Positions 55,740 to 64,000 of a stretch of 64,000 nucleotides of DNA are shown here, piece after piece; position 1 is the first letter of the stretch, and each line of letters opens with the position of its first letter. The translations under genes were made by a program, and so were the position numbers. The stretch comes from Spongilla lacustris (taxonomy: Eukaryota; Porifera; Demospongiae; Spongillida; Spongillidae): assembly GCA_949361645.1 (NCBI GenBank), contig OX442422.1, positions 4,769,142 to 4,833,141 on the forward strand. The letters run 5' to 3'. Under the pieces are notes generated by a model. The model searched no databases. It was not told the origin of the DNA and worked only from the letters and a program-made list of their open reading frames with translations.

Positions 55740-57250
55740 GTGGATTTGTCTAACGCATTCAACTTGGTGTCTTGTCAGGCTCTCCTGGAGGAATGTGCAG
55801 TCCATTTCCCAGAGCTTTTTCCCTGGGTAGGCTGGTGTTACGAGGTCCACCCCGCATTATGGCACCCTTGGACAGATAAGTTCGGAGACAGGTGTCCAGC
55901 AAGGGGATCCTCTGGGTCCACTTCTCTTTTTCATAGTTCTGCACAATTCAAGTTGGTGTTATCCCTCGCACAGGACAAGGAATGTGTATCTCTATTGTTT
56001 AACAGATGGTTCCTTGACAATGGTGTTTTGGCAGGACACTCTCAGGCTGTTACCAGGGCGGTGACTCTTATTAAGTCTTATTCAAGAGATGGGTCCATCA
56101 TTCAGTGGGGCTGTTTATCAACTTCTCTAAGTGCGAGTTGTTTGGACAGGGTGACCTGTCCTCTTCCCTCCTGAGATGAAAGTGTCACGAGTACCTAACC
56201 TCGAGATTCTTGGTGCACCAATTGGTAATCCCATTTTTGCGCCAAATTCTTAGCACAAAAGCGTGCCGATGCAGCGAAACTCCTATCCCAATTGGCAGAA
56301 GTACGGCAGTGTGCTGCATTCTGTAAGTTGGTGCACCTTGCCCGTTCCACACCTCCTTCATACATCTCTGAGGGCTTGGCTTTATTTGACAAGGATATGC
56401 GCCAATGCTTCTCTGAATGCACAGCGTTAAACACCTCTGATATTGATTGGATGCTAGCACAGTTCAGTCTTAGTAGGGGTGGACTTGGCCTTCGTAGCTT
56501 GTCATGCCATTCCGCTGCAGCGTACCTAGCTTTGCTTAGTAGTTCAGGCTTTAACAACTCCTTTAACTTGCATTTGTCTGAATCAATCATGCTTTTTAAT
56601 GAGTTAGTGCCAGCAGGTGATTCCATCTCTGAAGAGATATTAGCCATGCACCTCTAACCTGCGCCAGCACACTTTGTCTAGCAAAATTGAAGATCAGCAG
56701 TTTCGGCAGCTGTTTGATCTCTCCTCTCCGGCCAATAGAGCTCGCTTATTATCAGTCTCTTCACGTCATGCCGCTTCTTGGCTTACTGTTATCAGGCCTT
56801 AACCTGCATCTAGAGCCTAATGAATTTCAGGTTGCCATCAAGTGGTGGGAGTCTATGGACATTTCTTTTGACTCATTCTGTCCCTATTGTCCTAACCACA
56901 GGCTGGACCAAGACTTGGTCACCATGTATTGACGTGCAAACACGGGGGTGATGTGGTCTTGCGTCACAACAGCCTTCGTGATGTTTTTGTGGAGTTCTGT
57001 CATAGGGATTGCTTAGGAGGTCAGGTCGAAGTTGGAAGTGGTCTTGGTCTTGACGGGCTGCACTCTCGTCATCTTGGCAAACCTGCTGCTTTTGACCTCA
57101 CTATCCCTTCACCACTTAACCCAACCACTTTGACTGAAGCGGGGGTGAGGTGCGGGTCTTCTGCTCTGGTTGCTGAGGCGAGAAAGCATAATGCCAATGA
57201 TTCCATGCAAGTGTGCTGAGCGTGGATGGGTGTGCATTCCCCTAGCTGGG
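55740..57250 (+). pseudogene. LINE reverse transcriptase and C-terminal domain, broken
   Basis: Plus-strand pieces: VDLSNAFNLVSCQALLEECA (RT motif A with its Asp) and FPWVGWCYEVHPALWHP; the later palm (GVQQGDPLG and YxDD positions) is frameshifted. Then CAAFCKLVHLARSTPPSYIS, SLSRGGLGLRSLSCHSAAAY, TCKHGGDVVLRHNSLRDVF and KPAAFDLTIPSPL, ending at GWVCIPLA. The Asp in AFDLT, expected to be catalytic in the C-terminal endonuclease, is kept, but the RP(A/S)D loop is lost. Frameshifts and stops make it dead. Confidence 0.85.
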
Positions 57251-59004
57251 TTTAAAATGTTACGCTTACGCTCGCTGAATGTTGCGGCAGCGTCAGCATC
57301 AGCGTCGCTGAAACGTCATTTTGTAAACAATTATTATATACCCCAGCTGACGTGACGTGACGTGACGTGACGCTGGAATACACTTGAGTTCTATTCCAGC
57401 GTCGGCGTCACGAATTAGACAAGGCCGTAGACAATGGGGTGCTTGGGGGTGCTGAAGCAACCCCAAATTTTTTGGAGACCTTTAAAAAATATAGCGGTTT
57501 TCTTAATTGTATTGATGGTGTAGCTTAATTTGACGTGAAGTATAAAATTAATACAGGTATGTGTATAATCATGCGCATAAAAAATGAATTATATTTAATA
57601 GACTTCTCCGCGGTTTATAACTTTTGCTGTTCATTGCTCGATTCTACGTGTGTGCCTCCGCAAAGCAAGTGTGCTTAATTTGGTACATGTATGTCCACTT
57701 TCGTGTATTTCAAAAGTCCTGCATGGACTAGGAGTATAGAATGCGCTACCGCAACTCATATCGCCCGGCCAGCAATCGGATGGCAGTTCCTGTGAGCTCT
57801 AAGATGTTGCGCGGTCTGTTGCAATCCCAGAACCACACAACTACGGACTGATTTGAAGGCAATGGTGCATGGTGTCAAAAGGAAGGGAACAAGGGAGTGG
57901 AGATATACAATAATTATTCCTATATTTAGCACTTAGTAGAACGGCATGCAGTATATTTATGTTGCTAAATATAGGAATAATCAAAAGTTATTGTATCTCC
58001 ACTCCCTTGCTCCCTTCCTTTTTACACCACCATTGCCTTCAAATCCTATATACCACAAACTTTCTCAGAGAGAATGTTTTTTTTATATCTTGCCGGTTTC
58101 ATTCTTTTTTTTTTTAACTACTAGTATACTTATAATTACAACCGGCCAACACATTTTTGTTATCTTTGCAGCTGTTCTACATCGAAACTCGCGCACCAAG
58201 CTTTATGCGCTCGCTTTATTTCAGGATCCGCGAGCATTGTACGTTGATAAATATAAGACTATTCACAAATGACGTTGATCCAAATCGTAACTCTCTTTAA
58301 ATAGAAGCGCGGTTCGCATTGTACCGAACCCGGGGAGGTTTCTAATTCACGGACACCCTCTCTACGTTTGGCTCCTCTCTGTCGTTCCCGTGCATTTAGA
58401 CAACGCTAGTTAAAAACATGGCGAACAAACAACAAACAATTATGGTACCATAAAGTTTCTAATTATATAACGTATAGGTATTGTCATGGGAACGCTTGTG
58501 TTAAGTATTCAATATGGCGTAATTATTGCTTGGTACTAAAGCTGTATATCTGACACCAATGGGCAGTCGGTATATAAATTCAACATCTAATGGTGCAACT
58601 GGAGCTCCTAAAACTGTTCCTATCCCGAGTTATACTCACCCAGGAAAAAACTGTCGGAGGAGAAATTTGGGACTGGGAACGAGAACTACGAGCTTTTTTG
58701 TTCTCTTAAAGCAAACTGTTTGGCGCCATGAACAAAACGTGTAAATGATCGTCCTTCCATTCTGGTTCGATAGCAACAAAGAGCTAAACTATCCGTTTCT
58801 GGGTTCATGAGTTATACGCGGGTCGCGGCTTTTTAATGATATTCATGATACGGCACAAATCCTATGTGAGAGTTACTGCCGCAACTCTTGATGTATGGAT
58901 GTGCACTGGTACTTGCTCAACAGCCTACCATGCATATGCATCTACCTGTTATTGGAGATTGTGAGCGTTCAACGAGTTAATGTTTTTCTACATAGATGGT
59001 CGTA
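57251..59004. other. Gene-free stretch with TGACG repeats and a hairpin
   Basis: Near 57346-57373 there are five tandem TGACG(TGACG) units followed by a GACGCTGGAATA...TATTCCAGCGTC inverted repeat at about 57369-57403. An inverted repeat of about 80-bp arms lies at 57850-58046. No convincing gene; an open stretch at 58526-58744 has no recognisable product. Confidence 0.5.
57850..58046. repeat. ~200-bp inverted repeat
   Basis: Outer ends GATTTGAAGGCAATGGTG and its complement. Arms share AGGGAGTGGAGATA and TTCCTATATTTAGCA. Likely a small MITE; no target duplication was fixed. Confidence 0.8.
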
Positions 59005-59676
59005 TATATGTTACTGCCCGGTTTGAATCCGTGACCCGATTTAAAGCGGGTCGGGAGTTAAAATCCGGTCGACCGGATTGTTGGTGTCAGTGAGTCTGAA
59101 TTTGACGCAATCCTACCAGAGAAATTCCCTCCTAACGGAAAGAGAGGAGCTGCGGCGTGTACTATTCAGAGAGTGCCACGGTATAAAACAATCTCTTCAA
59201 AATCCTGTTTTGTGCGGCAACACAAAGTGCGACAGTTCATCGAGCGAAACAAAGTCCAGCTAATGTATTTGACGTGCGCGTGCCTTGATGTAGAGGGCGT
59301 CCTCGTTGTTGCCGGTACTGTATAGTAGTATCTGACGCGCAGGGTGTTACAATTTATGTGAATTGTCTGGCCATGGTAAGAATGCATACTACACCAACTC
59401 ATTCCAGTCCAGTCAAAATAAGCAATCCGAATAATGTGAGCCATGGTTCTGCTATCATCTGTGTTTGTTTTTTGCACTGCATGAATTGTGGCTCTCACAA
59501 TGTAGATCGTATCAGCATACAAGTCCTCACCGGCCATGTAGCACTGATGATATCTATGCTTTGTCACATACTTGTGTCAGCTGTTATGCTTAGGCCAGAA
59601 AAGGTGACCTCTTGCAGCTTTTTCCCTACTGCATGTGTGGTGTCTCCCAGGCAACAGAATTAAAGTAACAAAGAGC

Positions 59677-60110
59677 TTATACAGCCGGGCTATTTTTGGA
59701 CCATTCACTCCATGGTGCAGGTGTCTTCAGCTTACTCGTCATTATCTCTCCTCCTATAATTTCTTTTGAAGTGTTTGATGAGTCACATTTCACTAACCCC
59801 CTATAGCTTTGTGGATGACGAGGTCGACCACTCACTATAGCTAGTTGTATTTCTGTGTGCCATATTGCCTGTAAATCTTCAATCACATGATTTACAAATT
59901 CTCGGCCATTGTCCGAATGAAGTATGCGAGGTATATACTAAATTAGCATGTTTAATACATTTGCAAAATGTATAGTTGTTTTGCTTTCAATGGCATAGGC
60001 AAAATTGAATTTGGACCAATGATCTATACATTATGAAGAATGCACTCAGTTCATTTCTCCATGTGGCAAGTGCCTCATGCCTATGAGATCAATCTGGGAA
60101 ATAAATGCGC
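59677..60110 (-). pseudogene. Integrase core relic of the Ginger-like element
   Basis: Minus-strand pieces in two frames: QIDLIGMRHLPHGEM, then DHWSKFNFAYAIESKTTIHF, then ILHSDNGREFVNHVIEDLQA and VSGRPRHPQSYRGLVK. These match the DDE core of KRBA2/SCAND3/Ginger-type integrases. The two catalytic Asp are in QIDLI and LHSDNG; the Glu expected soon after RGLV is replaced by Lys. Upstream frames are wrecked by stops. Confidence 0.8.
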
Positions 60111-60971
60111 ACAAGTGACACAAATATTGCCAGTGCAACACAGTGTTTATTGAAGCTACGGTATGGCACACCAGGCTTGCAAATTCTTTACTAGGATCCA
60201 CTGGTCCCTTTGAAGTGATTGGAGAATTTATCCATATGCTTCACTCAACGACCATTGGCTAACAATATCAACCATGTATGACAGCATGATTCCTCCCAGT
60301 ACAAAGCAGCAGATCTGTTCGATTCTTATATCAACCGAACGTCTTATCAGCGTATAGAATTCGTTGCTGTTCAGTGATAGGCAAAATAATTCTAACTATT
60401 GTGGTCTTTTCGCGTTGGCTTTTGCCACTGCTCTTTGTGCTGGGGGAAGAACCCTTGTACTTGCACTTCAACACTCAGTCTGAAGCCAAGGTACATCAAT
60501 ACGGGACAATTTACACATGTACAACATGCAGTGTTTAGAGAATGGTGTGATACAAGTCATACAACCCTTTCCTTCTGAAATGCTGAAAAGAAGGAGAGCG
60601 CGTAGGGACATGAAAAATGACAAGATTGAGGTATGTTGCACGTGCCGGAGTACCGAAGTCAAAGGTATGTTGGAGTGTGTTAAATGTGGACCGTGCGTGC
60701 ATCAAAGAGTCCAATAGGATTGGAATGGAAGACTGGATGTATAGCATAACGCGGCTATGCGACTCGTACACCTATTCAGTAGCCTGCATGTACGCATTTG
60801 GCTGTAAATGCTGTAAAGCAGTGTTGTCACGATTTGATATGATGAATTTTCACTTTCATTACAAAACACCAAGTGCATATATACTAACTCAATGACGTTG
60901 ATTTTTATTATCAAAACGGTCAGACTGTGCACTATCCTCGAAAACTACATAGCGGGTCAAAAAACACCGAC

Positions 60972-61463
60972 CCTTTGCATGAAAGATCGTAAGTACGATA
61001 AACGTCACGTCTGGAGTAAAAACCACAGCGATTGCCTAGAGACGTTGTGTCACGTTCGCGGACCGTTGCGTAATAAAATGGCAACGCTAGCGCTCGTAGT
61101 CATTCCTTCCCGCTCAGACAGTCCGACTAGACAGTGATCCTTTGGCCGATCCAGTTCCTGGTCAAACTATGCTGCCAACAGTAAGTTTGACCGAGTCTGA
61201 CATACCCAGCCCGGAGCCTTTTTAAAGCCATCCACAAGGCTCCGGGTATGTCAGACTCGGTCAAGCTTACTGTTGGCAGCATAGTTTGACCAGGAACTGG
61301 ATCGGCCGAAGGATCACTCACTGTCCGAGCTGAAAGGAATGACTATGAACGTTGCCATTTTATTACGCAAAGGCCCGCGAACGTGACACAATGTCTCTAG
61401 GCAACCGCTGTAGTTTTTACTCCGGACGTGACGTTATCGTACTTCCGATCTTTCATGCAAAGG
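60972..61463. repeat. Foldback sequence nested in the Ginger-like element
   Basis: Arms of roughly 230-250 bp (60972-61220 and 61236-61463), around 90% alike, meet near a 15-bp centre. Shared motifs include TTGCATGAAAGATCG at the outside and CTCCGGGTATGTCAGACTCG near the middle. No coding capacity. Confidence 0.88.
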
Positions 61464-61479
61464 CCATTCAAATCGGGTC

Positions 61480-61600
61480 AAGATAAGTGCAATGCCAAAA
61501 ACCGGGTCAACCGGCTTTAAATCCGGTCAACCAGTTTTGAATCGGGTCAATCCGCTTTAAATCGGGTCAACCCAATTTAAGTCGGGTCACGGATTCAAAT
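61480..61600. repeat. Subterminal tandem repeats of the Ginger-like element
   Basis: Five to six copies of a degenerate ~20-bp unit, ATCGGGTCAACC...TTTAA, leading to the right terminus. Confidence 0.85.
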
Positions 61601-61939
61601 CGGGCCGTAACATATAGATTATAATTACAATCATTATAATAATTATATTATAATATTATGTTATTTTGTTTCTTTAACTTAAATTTGCAACTTACATGTG
61701 ATATTTATCGCCAATTATCGGCTCAAATGTGAGGCCAGCTACATTCGATTACAAAGCGGGTCGAATATTCGAATATATTCGAATATAAAACACACAGAGA
61801 ATAATCGATTTATTCGCTATTCAAATATATTCGGTCACAACCCTAGCCTATTTATAATGTTACAAAACATACATGTAGGTTTTCGCGGATACTGTCCCAT
61901 ATATATATATATATATATTATAATTATTATAATAAAATG

Positions 61940-63190
61940 TTCCCAACAGAAATGAAGAGATCTAGTGTACCTCATTTGGAGATCCGGAGCTCCTATTGGG
62001 GATGCAATTTTTTGTGCCAAAGTTGTATCCCAGAAGTGTGCTACAGCCTCCAAGTTACTCTCCCAACTGGAAGAGGTTGGTTCTTTGGACAGTGGACCCC
62101 CAATTTGCTCTGCTTCTGTTACGACAGTGTGGCGGATTTGTCGGCTTTCAGAACATTAATCTGCCTGTTATATAGCATCTCTAAGCATGGCTGGCATGTG
62201 CTTTGAGACCAATCAGCACCTGTTGAATGCCATCGATAAGTTTAATGAACATGTTTCTAATGAGGATACGGTTACATTGGAAGCTATCAGGGAGACATCA
62301 TGCCGCCAAAAGGTGCTTTCGAACAAATTGGAAGACAGCCTGTTTGCACAGCTTTTTTCAAAATCATCATTGCCTGACAGAGCTCACCTTTTATCAGTTT
62401 CATCTCCCCATGCTGCAGCATGGCTTTCCACAGTTCCTTCTCCTGGTCTCAATCTGCAGTTGGAGCCTTCTGAGTTCCAAGCAGCCATACAATGGTGGCT
62501 TGGTGTTAGTATCTCAGGCTCTCAGGGTGCCACATGTCCTCACTGTCCAGCTCATTCTTTGGACCCTTTAGGCCATCATGCTTTGACATGCAAGCATGGG
62601 GGCGATGTGGTCATTCGTCACAACAGGCTCTGGGATGTATTTGCAGAGTCATGTAGGAGAGCCTGCATAAGTGCTCAGGTGGAGGTTGGGTATGGTTTTA
62701 CATCTGAGGAGCGCCACACGCGACCAGCTAATGTCCTGGCAGCAAACTGGATGATGGGAAAGCCTGCTGCATTTAACTTTACTGTCACATCACCGCTAAC
62801 CTCAAGTAATTTACCTGAAGCGAGTGTGACAGCAGGGTCTGCAGCCTTTGCAGCAGAGGAGAGAAAGCATAAGGCCTATGACTCCAAATGTGCAGAACTG
62901 GGTTGGGTATGCATCCCAATAGCTGTGGAGACCTATGGGTGTTGGGGCTCTGAAGCAAAGTGGGCAATATCGCAGCTAGCCTCTCGCTTGGCCACACGTC
63001 AGAATTGCCCAAAGTCTGCATCTGTCACAGCCCTATATCAGAGGTTGAGCATGACCCTTGTTAGGGCAAATGTGAGGGCTCTTCTTTCAAGGGCCATCTC
63101 AGACACAGGCTACTAATGTATATTATTTAGTCTAGGTGGTAGGTAATTTAACGTTATGTGCTTATTGTTTATCTGTATTGTACAAGTTTT
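61940..63190 (+). pseudogene. LINE 3' half, best-preserved copy
   Basis: The 62187-63116 frame encodes 309 residues after an upstream in-frame part (SGAPIGDAIFCAKVVSQKCA) that ends at a TAA; about 80 residues between the two are deleted relative to 56290-56600. The visible ORF has a zinc-knuckle-like C117-x2-C120...H130/H131...C135, then a restriction-like endonuclease region. There the usual acidic residues of RPAD and AFD read Asn (RPAN, AFNFT). It then continues with ELGWVCIPIAVETYGCWG and LVRANVRALLSRAI. Such C-terminal endonucleases belong to early-branching site-selective non-LTR elements (R2/NeSL/HERO-like groups); the exact clade is unsure. The 3' UTR is shared with 35200-35250. Confidence 0.85.
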
Positions 63191-63224
63191 CAAACTGCCC
63201 TGTAAATGTATTAATTCGATCACA

Positions 63225-63271
63225 TAATAATAATTATTATTATTATCATTATTATTATTATTATTATTAAA
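63225..63271. repeat. ATA/ATT microsatellite after LINE 3' end
   Basis: Trinucleotide repeat with a central strand switch, directly beyond the LINE's 3' UTR. Confidence 0.85.
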
Positions 63272-64000
63272 TCTAGTGCGCAGTTGAGCGGTGCTCTCTC
63301 TCATCCACGGCCGTTTCAATACATTGAAAAGTTGAACATTAGGCCTCCGCTATTAACTACCTAGTTACGTACTAATTATCGACCTGGCAACCACGTGCGA
63401 ATGGAATTCGCTTTGCTACTAATCTTTGGTTGTAGTGATGCACATAACTAACGAACGGATGGATAGTGTAATCTCTCCTGATGAGAACAGTGCAAGTCCT
63501 GTCTTGGCAGCACTCTCCTACGCAACACTGTAATTGCGGAAGCTACCATACCCGTGTCGAATAGGGTACGAACACGAGGCTTGTTTGCACCAACTGCCAC
63601 AGAGATGTGAAAATCCCTTATACTCGGTATAGTGGACAGATGGGTGTATAAATGTATAGCGTGTTCTAAGATGGACGCTTTTTCTGATGGCTATACTAAA
63701 GCCCTTGAATATGGCATTTTCCAAGATGGCGTTTACAGGTTAAAATAAACGGCTGAGTGTAAAGTAATAAAAGGTCGCTTTGATGGTGGTTTTCCGGCTT
63801 CCAGTGTAGGACAAACGCTTAAAAAGCATTATGCCTTTCAGCCTTTCAACTTTGTCCTTGCATTTCGTGTACATCATGCACCAAATATGTACTGGGTGGT
63901 GGACACTGTAATTTCAAATTGTCAACATGGACACTACTTGACCAACATGTATTTATTTATATAGAAATCCACTGTGCACCATAGCATGCACTGCATTCTT
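63272..64000. other. Gene-free stretch to the window edge
   Basis: No exon, repeat or RNA gene recognised. Confidence 0.5.

Larger units (their letters stand above)
59009..61612 (-). mobile_element. Ginger-like DNA transposon, decayed
   Basis: Terminal inverted repeats start TGTTACTGCCCGGTTTGAAT (left) and, on the other strand, TGTTACGGCCCGATTTGAAT (right), and continue GTGACCCGA. The element is flanked on both sides by TATA (59005-59008 and 61613-61616). TGTNR termini and 4-bp duplications are features of Ginger transposons, whose transposase is an LTR-type integrase; a decayed integrase lies inside on the minus strand. The right subterminal region has several copies of TTTAAATCGGGTCAACC, and a foldback sequence is nested at 60972-61463. 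Confidence 0.8.

Noticed and set aside
58526..58744. 72-codon open frame starting MLGTKAVYLTPMGS
   Set aside because: No recognisable domain, no splice partners and no upstream signals.
60617..60717. Short Cys-rich frame (CCTC...MLECVKCGPCVH) resembling half a PHD finger
   Set aside because: Only a fragment, inside a decayed transposon, with no splice partners; chance cannot be excluded.

Overview
This window looks like nuclear DNA from an invertebrate animal. Genes are split into many short exons with GT-AG introns (many only 50-100 bp), and there are no operons or ribosome-binding sites. The protein families are metazoan: ankyrin-repeat proteins, an ABCC/MRP transporter and a DLGAP/HURP-type GKAP-domain protein. 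The rest is dense in decayed transposons, foldback elements and minisatellites. Very short introns, many TEs and abundant TACATGTA-type palindromes would fit a sponge or similar marine invertebrate, but the species cannot be fixed from sequence alone.

Layout. 1-3.2 kb: minisatellites, including a G-rich array with a higher-order repeat. 3.3-8.85 kb (+): 3' part of ankyrin gene 1, one 34-residue repeat per 102-bp phase-0 exon, ending in a stop-bearing exon. 9-15 kb: LINE and piggyBac relics, a composite inverted element, palindromes and a foldback MITE. 15.17-31.7 kb (+): ankyrin gene 2, from its ATG exon to its terminal exon, with a dead exon split by a TA-flanked MITE. Its long introns hold hAT-like, Ty3/gypsy and BED-hAT relics. 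33.8-36.1 kb: a foldback element, a direct duplication and a truncated LINE carrying a tiny palindromic insertion. 37.6-41.7 kb (+): DLGAP/HURP-like gene with a 1.28-kb foldback element in an intron. 42.1-43.9 kb (-): inverted relic of the 3' end of ankyrin gene 1. 45.1-54.2 kb (-): ABCC4-like transporter, 25 phase-consistent exons encoding about 1,160 residues; the N-terminal exons were not found. 54.2-64 kb: a foldback MITE, several copies of one endonuclease-bearing LINE family, and a 2.6-kb Ginger-like DNA transposon with 4-bp target duplications and a broken integrase.

Working together: the two ankyrin genes are paralogues grown by duplicating exon-plus-intron blocks. The transporter and the GKAP-domain protein are convergent neighbours with no evident functional link. 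Most of the remaining structure records insertions, several of which can be dated relative to each other because one sits inside another or between duplicated blocks. Exon edges come from reading splice signals and keeping phase; no transcript evidence was available.
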